Source of the DNA: Enterobacteriaceae bacterium 4M9
Lineage (GTDB): Bacteria > Pseudomonadota > Gammaproteobacteria > Enterobacterales > Enterobacteriaceae
Length of the DNA: 64,000 nt
NCBI GenBank assembly: GCA_010092695.1
Contig: JAADJJ010000001.1
Location: forward strand, 2,976,001 to 3,040,000
Reading direction: 5' to 3'
Under the pieces are notes generated by a model that worked only from the letters and a program-made list of their open reading frames with translations, had not been told where the DNA came from and ran no database searches. Position numbers and translations under genes: made by a program. Positions 45,481-54,348 of this stretch are shown one piece after another (position 1 is the stretch's first letter; every line of letters starts with the position of its first letter).

Positions 45481-45672
45481 ATGTTCGCGCTGGTGTTATT
45501 TATCTGTTATCTGCATGGCGGGTGCGACGATATCGTCATTGAGATATTCAATACGCAAAATCAGTGTCTGGCGGCGATGGATGAACAGCGCATTCGCCAT
45601 GGCGGCTGCTATCCGGTTGAAGGTTTTGTCGATGGCTTCTGGAACCCCGCCTATGAATACAGCGACTTCTGA
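45481..45672 (+). CDS. yebW: DUF1482 protein YebW
   Basis: A 63-residue protein, MFALVLFICYLHGGCDDIVIEIF..., of the same length as E. coli YebW. It has conserved cysteines at C9, C15, C29 and C43 and no long membrane helix. The function is unknown. The ATG at 45481 follows GGGGATGG; the frame open upstream is not conserved. Confidence 0.9.
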   Translation: MFALVLFICYLHGGCDDIVIEIFNTQNQCLAAMDEQRIRHGGCYPVEGFVDGFWNPAYEYSDF

Positions 45673-45840
45673 GTAAATACACGGTATATGCCCAGACCCT
45701 CCGGTGCGGGTTAGGGCAAATACTCACCGCTAACGTAGCGCCTGCGACAATGAGAACCGAAAATACGAGCTGGCGAAGGCGCCTGGCTAAACGACCCAGC
45801 GCCTGGGCGTTGCATTGAACGTGAACCTTACTCCCGACAC

Positions 45841-45874
45841 AAAAAAACCGCCTTAATGATAAGGCGGTTTTTTA
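45841..45874. terminator. Bidirectional terminator after yebW / chemoreceptor
   Basis: AAAAAACCGCCTTA and TAAGGCGGTTTTTT form a strong stem with A-run and T-run on opposite sides. It lies between the convergent yebW and chemoreceptor genes. Confidence 0.9.
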
Positions 45875-45945
45875 TTGCCACCCCTTAGCATAATAAAGGG
45901 GTGGCTGACATCCAGAGCACTACCGTGACATATTTTACAATCCTG

Positions 45946-47586
45946 TCAGAATTGCGCCCAGTCATCTTCTTTGATGCTCGCTTGTGCACGTTCAGCTACC
46001 GGCTGGCTGTTGCTCGCCGCTTTGCTGACTGCCGGGCGCAGCAGCGTAGACGAAGACTGTACGCCTGTTTTAAACATCGACACCGCCTCCGCCAGCTGAT
46101 TAACCTGCTCGTACATGCTGCTGGTGATATTCGCAGACTCCTCCACCAACACCGCATTTTGCTGCGTTACCGTGTCCATTTCAGTAATTGCCGTGGCAAT
46201 CTGATTCACGCCGCTGCTCTGCTCTTCAGAAGCCTGGGAAATTTCACGCATAATTTCAGTGACCTGCGTGATAGACGCTACGGTTTCATCAATGGTTTTG
46301 CCAGCATCCTGCACCTGCTTCGTGCCGTTGCTCACGTTCTCAACTGAATCACGGATAAGGTCGCTAATCTCCTTGGCGGCATCGGAGCTACGTTTGGCAA
46401 GATTTCGTACTTCGCTTGCCACTACCGCAAAACCACGCCCCTGCTCGCCAGCACGAGCGGCTTCCACGGCGGCGTTAAGTGCCAGGATATTGGTCTGGTT
46501 CGCAATGCCGTTAATCACGCCAATAATATCGGAGATACGCGTCGCGCTCTGCTCAATCTGCTGCATGGTTTCAACCACGCTGTACATTGCCTTCGCGCCA
46601 TCATGTGCCGTTTTGCTGGCACCGCTAGCCAGATCATCAGCATGACGCGCGTTTGCGGCGTTATTGCTGACGGTCGTTTTAATCTGTTCCATGCTGGCCG
46701 CGGTTTCCTGAAGCGCACTGGCCTGCTCTTCAGTGCGCGACGAGAGATCCTGGTTGCCAGCAGACATTTCTGCGGCACTGACTTTAATCAGCGAGGAGGT
46801 TTCTTTGACTGATGAAATCATCCCCAGCAAAGAAGACTTCATGGCGTTAGCCTCATCAAACAACACGCCCAGCTCATCTTTCTGGCTGTCGGGTACATTG
46901 ACGGTGAGGTTACCACTGCTGATTTCACGGAATACGAAGGAGAGGCTCTGTACACGGCCCAGAAAGTTCTTTTTGAACCAGAGGGAAATAAAGACGAAGC
47001 ACAAGACAAAAACGATACACAGTGTGACAGAAACAAACAGCAGATTATCACGGCTGGCTTTTGCCTGGTCGCTGTACTCGGCCTCAATCTTCTTTACTTC
47101 CTCAATATATTTATCAATTGCCTTATCGAGGTTCTGATAGTCCGAGGACATATCGGTATCCTGATACTGGCCGTTAATAAGCTGGTTTATCCCGTTATGG
47201 TTAAACTCAACCAACGCCATAAACTGATTGCCAATCTCGTGAGAAAGCGTCTCAGCGGACTTCGTGGCTTTAGGTTCACTCACCCACGCGGAAATATTTT
47301 GCTTAATTTCAGCATTGTTCTTTTCAATTTCACGCAGGCGTGACTCGCTAAACGGTTGCCCTGTGGCTTCGCTGACAAGCAGCGCATTAAAATGCGCACG
47401 AATCATGGCCAGTGAATAGCTTGCATCTTTCAGCATGACGAGTCGGGAAGATAAAGCAGAAGCCCCGTTGAAGTTGTCATAGGACTTTTGTGATGAGTTT
47501 ACGCTGTAGCCTAACACCAGAATAATGGCGGCAATGAAAACCATTAATCCGCCTTTAATTTTTTTTTCCAGATTAAAACTAAACAC
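45946..47586 (-). CDS. Methyl-accepting chemotaxis protein
   Basis: A 546-residue chemoreceptor of the Tsr/Tar class. It has a first membrane helix (about 12-29), a four-helix periplasmic sensing domain (about 30-185), a second helix (about 188-207), a HAMP domain (about 210-262) and a signalling domain whose hairpin tip contains IGVINGIANQTNILALNAAVEAARAGEQGRGFAVVASEVR. The last residues, DWAQF, resemble the NWETF-type tether for CheR and CheB. The ligand is unknown. The start is GTG at 47586 with AGGGGG upstream. A FliA-type promoter precedes it, which ties the gene to the flagellar regulon. Confidence 0.93.
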   Translation of the reverse strand: MFSFNLEKKIKGGLMVFIAAIILVLGYSVNSSQKSYDNFNGASALSSRLVMLKDASYSLAMIRAHFNALLVSEATGQPFSESRLREIEKNNAEIKQNISAWVSEPKATKSAETLSHEIGNQFMALVEFNHNGINQLINGQYQDTDMSSDYQNLDKAIDKYIEEVKKIEAEYSDQAKASRDNLLFVSVTLCIVFVLCFVFISLWFKKNFLGRVQSLSFVFREISSGNLTVNVPDSQKDELGVLFDEANAMKSSLLGMISSVKETSSLIKVSAAEMSAGNQDLSSRTEEQASALQETAASMEQIKTTVSNNAANARHADDLASGASKTAHDGAKAMYSVVETMQQIEQSATRISDIIGVINGIANQTNILALNAAVEAARAGEQGRGFAVVASEVRNLAKRSSDAAKEISDLIRDSVENVSNGTKQVQDAGKTIDETVASITQVTEIMREISQASEEQSSGVNQIATAITEMDTVTQQNAVLVEESANITSSMYEQVNQLAEAVSMFKTGVQSSSTLLRPAVSKAASNSQPVAERAQASIKEDDWAQF

Positions 47587-47642
47587 TGAGAAAACCCCCT
47601 GTTAACACGTAGGTTATACCGAAGAACAGAACATACTTTTCA

Positions 47643-47669
47643 ATATCGTCTGTCAGGTGGATTACTTTA
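47643..47669 (-). promoter_or_regulatory. FliA (sigma-28) promoter of the chemoreceptor gene
   Basis: On the minus strand TAAAGTAA, an 11-base spacer and GACGATAT closely match the sigma-28 consensus TAAAGTTT-n11-GCCGATAA. It ends about 57 bases before the GTG start. Confidence 0.8.
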
Positions 47670-48321
47670 GTTTTTTTCAACAAAAATAACCTGATTTCTC
47701 TCTGCTAATTTTTGATTAAACAAAATTAAATTCTGATTAAATGATTCGCATTAAATGATTATTTTGCTGCTAAAACCGCTTCTCTAATACTCTCGCTTGC
47801 CCCAGGCAAGCGCACTGGCCGTGGGCTGGCGCTCTCTATCGGTTCAAACGCATTACTGCGCTCACTGGCCTGTGTCGCAGGCAATATTCGCTCGTGCTGG
47901 TACACCACACAGCGGGAGTTTAATGAAATTCGTTAGCAGTTTTGTTGGATGTTTGCAGCGACTGCTGGAAAACCGCCTCTGTGCTCTTATCGAAGTAGCA
48001 CCACAGCTTCGTCCCTGTCAGTAGCATGTCTTTGCGTGTGGCATTTATCGGTACTAAAAGCACAGCACATTGCATTGAGGAAGACTCTGCCAATGCTTCC
48101 GGGATGAAGCCTCGCCGCAAATACCCGCTACAGAGGCAGCCAGGCGCCTTCCAGCGCCATGACGATACGGTGGCGCAAGCGACTTGATCAGAATGATTTA
48201 ATTTCCTGTAAAATAATTGTTAAATTATTTTTTACTGTGGTATAAGAGAAAAAAACAGGAGTACGACGGCACGGGACGTGTCGAATCAACCGTTATCCTG
48301 TGACGGATACAAAAAAAGAAT
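47670..48321. other. Intergenic interval, no gene supported
   Basis: About 650 bases without a convincing coding region; two short open frames (47797-48024 plus, 47920-48120 minus) have no recognisable product. E. coli carries pphA near this place; no remnant of it was recognised. Confidence 0.5.
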
Positions 48322-48424
48322 AAAAAAAGACCGAATACGATTCCTGTATTCGGTCCAGGGAAATGGCTCTTGGGAGAGAGCCGTGCGCTAAAAGTTGGCA
48401 TTAATGCAGGCTAAGTCGCCTTGC
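48322..48424 (-). ncRNA. sdsR: Small regulatory RNA SdsR (RyeB)
   Basis: The minus strand from 48424 reads GCAAGGCGACTTAGCCTGC and continues in near identity with E. coli SdsR through the central GGCTCTCTCCCAAGAGCC hairpin. It ends in the terminator GACCGAATAC/GTATTCGGTC followed by seven Ts. SdsR is a sigma-S dependent, Hfq-bound sRNA that represses several mRNAs. A TATTCTTATAAG stretch just upstream may be its -10 region. The antisense RNA RyeA (SraC), encoded opposite in E. coli, could exist here but I cannot define its ends. The position before yebY is conserved. Confidence 0.95.
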
Positions 48425-48509
48425 CTTATAAGAATAGCTGACCGTGGCAGGTTTTCCAGTTTGTTGCGCCCGCAGCAGACAAAAATCCTGTGAATCGTTG
48501 TTTTTTATG

Positions 48510-48549
48510 AAAAAACCGCCCTCCCTAAAACTGGGAAACGGCGGTTTTT
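48510..48549 (-). terminator. yebY terminator
   Basis: AAAACCGCC and GGCGGTTTT pair around a region with a small inner stem (TCCC/GGGA), flanked by T-runs on the minus strand, 25 bases beyond the yebY stop. Confidence 0.82.
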
Positions 48550-48574
48550 GTTTTCTGGTAACGCCCGTACGGTT

Positions 48575-48913
48575 TTAGCAGAGCGTACGTGCACGCTCAA
48601 CAAACGGGGCGAGAGACATCTTCTGGCCTGGCGTGGCAGGGTCATCAGCCAGAATGACCTCAATCGGTTGGCCGCTGGTTTTGCCCTCTTTAATCTGCTG
48701 CATCGCAACGTCGTTAAGCGGATACTGCACCAGCGTGCTCGGATTGATGACGAACAGCGCCTCCCCCGGGCGGCATGCCAGCATCACCTCTTCACGCGTA
48801 AAAGCCCACTTATCTTTACCCATCTCAAAGCGGCTCACGGTAATCACCTGCGGTGCGGCAAGCGCGGAGCCAGAAGCTGCAATCAGTAAAAGCGTTATTA
48901 GCGTTTTTTTCAT
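48575..48913 (-). CDS. yebY: DUF2511 periplasmic protein YebY
   Basis: A 112-residue exported protein. A signal peptide ends at ALA-A near residue 20; the mature part matches E. coli YebY (PQVITVSRFEMGKDKWAFTREEV) and keeps two cysteines, one in MLACRPG and one at the C-terminus. Grouping with yebZ and yobA suggests a part in periplasmic copper handling. The start at 48913 (MKKTLITL) agrees with the family; it follows yebZ by 16 bases. Confidence 0.92.
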   Translation of the reverse strand: MKKTLITLLLIAASGSALAAPQVITVSRFEMGKDKWAFTREEVMLACRPGEALFVINPSTLVQYPLNDVAMQQIKEGKTSGQPIEVILADDPATPGQKMSLAPFVERARTLC

Positions 48914-48929
48914 GGTTACTCTTTCCGGA

Positions 48930-49805
48930 TTAAAAAGGTTCACGGGTGGCAAAAATACTGACGCAAAGTATCACCAGCACCGCCAGAACCATCTCGATTT
49001 GCGTCATCACAACAAACGCGCGTTGTGCACCAGAGCTGCTGCGCGTAAAGCGCGGTACTAACAGATAACGGTTCGCTACGGCAATCATCACCATCAACAC
49101 AACCAGCGCGACCTTTACCATCAGTAACTGTACATAGCCGCTGTGCCACGGCCAGCGCCAGCCGAGAATGAACAGGCTGTTGATAACGCCGGTGAAAATG
49201 GCCCCCGCAACCGCCAGATGTCCATAGCGCGAGTAACGCATCATCGCCGTGATGGCAGTCTCACGCCAGCGTGGCTTTTGTGCCATACGCATGCACACCA
49301 GCAAGGGCGGCAGACCGCCAACCCACCACGCAACAGACAGCAAATGCACGCCGTGATTAAGCCGATGTACCAGACCTGGCAGCCCATCACGCATTGTTGT
49401 ATGCCCGGTATCAGCCAGAACAATCAGCTGGAAGGCCGCAAGGCAAACCAGCAGAGGCTGAAGCCGGTAGGGGCGCAGACCTACAACTATCACGATGACC
49501 ACGGCCAGCACTATCTGCCACAGCCAGACGGCACCAAAGCGCGTATCCAGCACCATCCCCCAGACGGCGGGTCTGAAAACATCCGGCCAGCCCTGCCCCA
49601 TCAAGCCGCCCTGCACAACCAGAATCAGCAGCGTACTGATGAGATTGATAAGCGCTGCAGGCAGCCAAAGGCGCATCAGGCGGTGCGCCATCACCGTACG
49701 GAACGCTCCGGACACCAGCCAGGCGCTACACACTGCGGCTCCTGCCAGCAGCATCAGCGCCAGAAAGTGGCTAAAGCGTAACGCAATGTGGATATCAGCC
49801 AGCAT
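48930..49805 (-). CDS. yebZ: CopD family copper resistance membrane protein YebZ
   Basis: A 291-residue inner-membrane protein with about eight helices and the CopD/PcoD domain. Conserved histidines include HFLAL near 13, GHTTMRDGLPGLVHRLNHGVH near 135 and RYGHLAV near 194. Relatives move copper across the inner membrane or act with CopC. Its ATG begins one base after the yobA stop (TAACATG), so translation is coupled. Confidence 0.92.
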   Translation of the reverse strand: MLADIHIALRFSHFLALMLLAGAAVCSAWLVSGAFRTVMAHRLMRLWLPAALINLISTLLILVVQGGLMGQGWPDVFRPAVWGMVLDTRFGAVWLWQIVLAVVIVIVVGLRPYRLQPLLVCLAAFQLIVLADTGHTTMRDGLPGLVHRLNHGVHLLSVAWWVGGLPPLLVCMRMAQKPRWRETAITAMMRYSRYGHLAVAGAIFTGVINSLFILGWRWPWHSGYVQLLMVKVALVVLMVMIAVANRYLLVPRFTRSSSGAQRAFVVMTQIEMVLAVLVILCVSIFATREPF

Positions 49806-49806
49806 G

Positions 49807-50175
49807 TTACTTCACGTGAAAGCGGTAGCTGCCGTGGGTTTTATGACCGTCCACCGACACGACGTGCCAGTCGACCCGCCAGTCGCCCGCGGTCAGCACA
49901 GTTTCCAGCGGAACGATAAGCGTTTTAGCATTGCCCGCTGCTAGCTGCACTTTGCCGGTTGCGGGTTTCTGCTGCTGCGGTCCGTTGAGCGTCACGCCGC
50001 TAAAACCGGGCTCCACACCTTCAGAAAAGCTGAGCGTCAGTTTACTGGGCGCTGGAGTCACAGTGACATCTGCGGCCGGTGTCTGGGATACCAGATGTGC
50101 ATGAGCGAAAACAGTAGACGGTGTGAAAGAAGCGATAACAGCAAGGAATGTAAGTTGCCTGGCGCCAAAAACCAT
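49807..50175 (-). CDS. yobA: CopC domain periplasmic copper-binding protein YobA
   Basis: A 122-residue exported protein. The signal peptide ends before HAHLVSQ, leaving His as the first mature residue, which in CopC proteins forms the copper-binding brace with the later DWHVVSVDGH histidines. I chose the ATG at 50175, nine to ten bases after AAAGGG; an ATG three codons earlier touches that site. It heads the yobA-yebZ-yebY operon. Confidence 0.92.
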   Translation of the reverse strand: MVFGARQLTFLAVIASFTPSTVFAHAHLVSQTPAADVTVTPAPSKLTLSFSEGVEPGFSGVTLNGPQQQKPATGKVQLAAGNAKTLIVPLETVLTAGDWRVDWHVVSVDGHKTHGSYRFHVK

Positions 50176-50326
50176 GATGATCATTCCCTTTCATTATAAA
50201 ATGAGGCTAGAGGATAACCTCCCAACCCCAACCAGATCCAGAATAACGCACCGACAACAGGCAGAAACACTTGTCAATCTGTGCCGTGCACAGTAACGTC
50301 ATGTTTGTCGCAATACGGAGATGAAT

Positions 50327-50557
50327 ATGAAACACAACCTGGCCCAGCTTCCTCAGGAAGAGATGGATAAAATTAACGTTGATCTTGCCGCTGCCAGCGT
50401 CGCGTTTAAAGAGCGCTACAACATGCCCGTTATTGCCGAAGCGGTTGAGAGAGAACAACCGGAAATGCTACGTAATTGGTTTACGGAAAGATTAACTACT
50501 CACAGACTCGCCTCTGTTAACCTTTCTCGTCTGCCGTGGGAGCCAAAAGCAAAATAA
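50327..50557 (+). CDS. holE: DNA polymerase III theta subunit
   Basis: A 76-residue helical protein that binds and stabilises the epsilon proofreading subunit of the replicase core. The core KERYNMPVIAEAVEREQPEMLRNWF is conserved with E. coli HolE. The ATG at 50327 lies six bases after CGGAG and gives the E. coli length; an ATG two codons earlier abuts that site. It is divergent from yobA. Confidence 0.95.
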   Translation: MKHNLAQLPQEEMDKINVDLAAASVAFKERYNMPVIAEAVEREQPEMLRNWFTERLTTHRLASVNLSRLPWEPKAK

Positions 50558-50675
50558 TTAAATTAACATTACGCATCCTGACGCATACCCTGCTAAGATT
50601 TTCCTGTAGGAATCTTCAACGGAGCTGCTGTAATGTCTTAGAAAGACGTTTTGGCAGAAAAATAAGGATGTCGTT

Positions 50676-51413
50676 ATGTCTCTTTGGAGCATTGCCGCTG
50701 CGCAATATGCCGTGCGCCAGGGTGGCCTGGAAGCCAACATTGAGCACCACCTCAATTTTATCGAACATGCCGCGCGTGAAAGCGTAAATCTGCTTATCTT
50801 CCCCGAATTCTCGCTGTGCAGTGATAACGACACTGATGCAACGAAATTTGCCATAACCTTACATTCTGCTGAACTTGACCCGCTGAGCGACGCGGCTCGC
50901 CAGTTTGGCATGACGGTGGTTACCGGACTTCCCCATCTCGACAATAACGCTAACCACGCCAGAGCCATTATTTTTATGCCTGATGGCTCTCGCCTGTCGA
51001 GTCGTAAACCGGCGCTTGAGAAAAGCGACTGGTTCACGCCCTGTCCGGCAACACCGATTCACGGTAAAATGGGCCGCTATTTTGCGCTCGGCGTTAACAC
51101 CAGCAGTGAAGACGAGGCGTTGCCGCGTAGCGCGGCCGGGCTCGGCGCGAATCTGTATATCACCGGGCGCCACACGCCCGTTGCCCGCTGGCAGCATGAT
51201 TCCATGTATCTGCAACAGTGGGCGCACAAATACAATATCGCGGTCCTGATGGCCAACCAGACCTGCAACTCCGGGCGCTGGCACGGCACCGGCCACAGCG
51301 CCTGCTGGGATGAGCGTGGACAACTGATTATTCGCGCTGAAGCCGGAGAACTGCTGGTTATTGGGCGGCGCAGTCCCGCAGGCTGGCAGGGTGAAGTGAT
51401 TCCGGTGCGTTAA
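50676..51413 (+). CDS. yobB: Nitrilase/C-N hydrolase-like protein YobB lacking the catalytic Cys
   Basis: A 245-residue protein with the carbon-nitrogen hydrolase fold. The catalytic Glu (E44, FPEFSL) and Lys (K111, SSRKPALEK) are recognisable. The segment that normally carries the nucleophile, (I/V)CYD, reads GVNTSSED here, with Asn at 141 in place of Cys. The protein may therefore be inactive as a hydrolase or use other chemistry. The ATG at 50676 has AAGGA upstream. It lies between holE and exoX as in E. coli. Confidence 0.85.
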   Translation: MSLWSIAAAQYAVRQGGLEANIEHHLNFIEHAARESVNLLIFPEFSLCSDNDTDATKFAITLHSAELDPLSDAARQFGMTVVTGLPHLDNNANHARAIIFMPDGSRLSSRKPALEKSDWFTPCPATPIHGKMGRYFALGVNTSSEDEALPRSAAGLGANLYITGRHTPVARWQHDSMYLQQWAHKYNIAVLMANQTCNSGRWHGTGHSACWDERGQLIIRAEAGELLVIGRRSPAGWQGEVIPVR

Positions 51414-51495
51414 TCCACAAGGCAAATGCAGTGAATTAACGCTATCATGGCAGGCCATGATTCCGCCGCCAGGCGCACCACTTTCGGATAACAGA

Positions 51496-52155
51496 ATGCT
51501 GCGAATTATCGATACAGAAACCTGCGGCCTGCAGGGCGGAATTGTCGAGATTGCCTCCGTTGATATCATCGACGGACAAATAGCTAACCCAATGAGCGAC
51601 CTGGTGCGCCCGGATCGTCCCATTAGTCCACAGGCGATGGCTATTCACGGCATTACAGAAGCGATGGTGGCCGATAAACCATGGATTGAAGAGATTGTCC
51701 CACGCTATCTCGGCAGCCGGTGGTATGTGGCTCACAACGCCAGCTTCGACAGTCGGGTACTGCCCGATATGCAGGGCGAATGGATTTGCACCATGCGCCT
51801 GGCGCGCCGCCTGTGGCCCGGCATCAAGTACAGCAACATGGGTTTATATAAGTCGCTCAAGCTGCACGTTGATACACCCGCCGGGTTACACCACCACCGC
51901 GCGCTGTTTGACTGCTACATCACCGCAGCACTACTGCTGCGCATTATGCAGGAGTCTGGCTGGAGTCCGGAACAGATGGTAACCGTTACCGGTCGCCCGA
52001 CGCTGCTACAAACGCTACAGTTTGGCAAATACCGCGGTGAGTCCTTTGAAGATATCGCTCGGCGCGATCCGGGCTATCTGCGCTGGATGTCGAACAATCT
52101 CAAAGAGATGTCGCCGGAACTGCGCCTGACGCTGCGTCACTGGCTGGATGCCTGA
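51496..52155 (+). CDS. exoX: Exodeoxyribonuclease X
   Basis: A distributive 3'-5' DNA exonuclease of the DnaQ (DEDDh) superfamily that acts in mismatch repair and UV tolerance. The 219-residue product shows D6 and E8 (IIDTETCGL), AHNASFDSRVL near 84, and HHHRALFDCYITA near 135. The ATG at 51496 (MLRIIDTE) agrees with E. coli; a 13-codon upstream extension is not conserved. It converges with ptrB, three bases apart. Confidence 0.95.
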   Translation: MLRIIDTETCGLQGGIVEIASVDIIDGQIANPMSDLVRPDRPISPQAMAIHGITEAMVADKPWIEEIVPRYLGSRWYVAHNASFDSRVLPDMQGEWICTMRLARRLWPGIKYSNMGLYKSLKLHVDTPAGLHHHRALFDCYITAALLLRIMQESGWSPEQMVTVTGRPTLLQTLQFGKYRGESFEDIARRDPGYLRWMSNNLKEMSPELRLTLRHWLDA

Positions 52156-52158
52156 GCG

Positions 52159-54216
52159 CTAGAGGGTCTGCCCCGGCAGCGTCCCTTGTGCCAGCGCAAT
52201 AAGAAATGCATATTCCAGTGCAACACCTTCCCAGGACTTAAAACGCCCGGATTTACCGCCATGACCGGAGTCCATGTCCGTACACAACAACAGTAGCGTT
52301 TGATCACGCTTCATTTCTCGCAGCTTCGCCACCCATTTTGCCGGTTCCCAGTATTGCACCTGCGAATCATGCAACCCAGTGGTGACCAGCATGTGCGGAT
52401 ACGCCTTCTCCTCCACCTGGTCGTAGGGGCTATAAGACTTTATGTACTGGTAGTAGGTTTCATCCTGCGGATTGCCCCACTCCTCAAACTCCCCGGTCGT
52501 CAGCGGAATAGATTCATCAAGCATGGTTGTAACCACATCAACAAACGGCACCTGGGCTACCACGCCGTGGAATAACTCAGGACGCTGATTTATCGCCACC
52601 CCCATCAACATGCCGCCCGCGCTACCGCCCATAGCGTAGAGCTGATCCGGTGCACCGTAGCCCTGGGCCAGCAAGGCATCGCAGACGTCGAGATAGTCAT
52701 AAAAGGTGTTCATTTTCTTGAGGAACTTGCCGTCTTCGTACCAGCGCTGTCCCAGTTCGCCGCCACCGCGCACGTGGGCTATGGCGTAGACGAAACCGCG
52801 ATCGAGTAAGCTCAGGCGGCTGGTGCTGAAATCGGCATCGATACTGCTACCGTATGAGCCATAGCCGTATACCAACAGCGGGTTTTTCCCGCGCTGAAAA
52901 TGCTGTTTGTGATATACCAGCGACACCGGCACTTCCACACCATCCCGGGCGCGCACCCACAGGTGCTCACTGCGGTAATTATCGCCGTCAAACCCGGCAA
53001 CGGCGGTTTGTTTAAGCGTGCGGCGCTCGCCGGTGTCCATGTTCAGTTCAAACAGCGTGTCCGGCGTTGTCATGGATGAATAGCCATAGCGCAGCCAGGC
53101 GGTCTCCGGCTCCGGGTTGTTGGCAATCCAGGTCACATAGGCCGGGTCGTCAAAGGCTATCCCACTCTCCTCGCCAGTCTTACGGTTGATCTGACGCAGG
53201 CTGCTCAAGCCGCGCTCACGCTCCTCCACCACCAGCCAGTCGGTAAAAAGGGCATAGCCTTCGAGCATTACGCGCTCGCGGGTTGGGATCACCGTTTCCC
53301 AGCGCTGCACATCGCGCACCTTAGTACGATACAGGCCGAAATTTTTACCTTCGTGATTAGAGCGCACCCAGAAGTGATGCTGGTAGTGATCGAGGCTGTA
53401 CTCCCGGTCGCGCTGGCGCGGGATGAAACACTGCGGCTCGGCGTCCGGTAGTTCGGCATCCAGCAGCAGCATTTCACTGCTGGTGGCACTGTTTAGCGCA
53501 ATGACAATGAAGTGACGTGAGGAGGTTTTATGTACGCTGACGTAAAAGGTGTCATCTTTTTCTTCATACACCAGTTCGTCATCACGCGACGGGCTACCGA
53601 CCGTGTGGCGCCATACCTGGTAAGGCAGCAGTGTGCCGGGGTGCTTACGCACGTAGTAAAGTGTTAAGGAGTCATTCGCCCAGACAAAATCGGGGGACAC
53701 ATTTTCCAGAAGCTCAGGATACCAGTTGCCGGAGGCCAGATGGCGAAAGCGGATGCCGTACTGGCGACGTGACAAGAAGTCTTCTGCCACCGCCATGATG
53801 GTGTTATCAGGCGTGACCGACAGACCGCCAAGCGTATAAAACTCACTGTGTGCCGCACGTTTGTTACAGTCGAGGAGCTTGTCCCAGGCTTCACCTTCGC
53901 TGCCAGTGGCAGGCTGGCGTTGCCAAATGGCGTATTCGCAGCCTTCGTCAAAATAGTAGCGATAGCGCCAGCCATTTTTCACCCAGGGTGCAGATACGTC
54001 GCGCGGGGCAATGCGGCTAACCATCTCTTTAAGCAACCGCTCCTGTAGCGCCTGCTGCGAGGCCATGACCCGGCGACCATAATCATTTTCTTTATGCAGA
54101 TAGTCGAGCACATCCGGCGACGAACGATCGTCGTCCCGCAGCCAGTAATAGTTATCAATGCGCGTATCACCATGAATAGTCAGTGAATGCGGGACTTTCT
54201 TTGCTTTTGGAGGCAT
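52159..54216 (-). CDS. ptrB: Oligopeptidase B (protease II)
   Basis: Serine oligopeptidase of the S9A family that cuts after Lys and Arg in small peptides. The 685-residue product has an N-terminal seven-bladed beta-propeller (about 75-400) and a C-terminal alpha/beta-hydrolase domain. The catalytic Ser is in GGSAGGML near residue 530, and MDSGHGGKSGR near 650 carries the His. There is no signal peptide. It is monocistronic. Confidence 0.96.
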   Translation of the reverse strand: MPPKAKKVPHSLTIHGDTRIDNYYWLRDDDRSSPDVLDYLHKENDYGRRVMASQQALQERLLKEMVSRIAPRDVSAPWVKNGWRYRYYFDEGCEYAIWQRQPATGSEGEAWDKLLDCNKRAAHSEFYTLGGLSVTPDNTIMAVAEDFLSRRQYGIRFRHLASGNWYPELLENVSPDFVWANDSLTLYYVRKHPGTLLPYQVWRHTVGSPSRDDELVYEEKDDTFYVSVHKTSSRHFIVIALNSATSSEMLLLDAELPDAEPQCFIPRQRDREYSLDHYQHHFWVRSNHEGKNFGLYRTKVRDVQRWETVIPTRERVMLEGYALFTDWLVVEERERGLSSLRQINRKTGEESGIAFDDPAYVTWIANNPEPETAWLRYGYSSMTTPDTLFELNMDTGERRTLKQTAVAGFDGDNYRSEHLWVRARDGVEVPVSLVYHKQHFQRGKNPLLVYGYGSYGSSIDADFSTSRLSLLDRGFVYAIAHVRGGGELGQRWYEDGKFLKKMNTFYDYLDVCDALLAQGYGAPDQLYAMGGSAGGMLMGVAINQRPELFHGVVAQVPFVDVVTTMLDESIPLTTGEFEEWGNPQDETYYQYIKSYSPYDQVEEKAYPHMLVTTGLHDSQVQYWEPAKWVAKLREMKRDQTLLLLCTDMDSGHGGKSGRFKSWEGVALEYAFLIALAQGTLPGQTL

Positions 54217-54348
54217 AGCGTCTTCTTCTGTTCTCGTCTGTCACACACCTTTAAGGGTGTGCAAAATGAGCGAGACTTGCAAGCGCAGCCCGACAGGTTA
54301 GGCCACGCCCGGCAGACTTAAAAACTGCCGGGCGGGTTAATCAGGCGG

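Noticed and set aside
47797..48120. Short frames on both strands before SdsR, considered as a pphA remnant
   Set aside because: No phosphatase motif recognisable in any frame.
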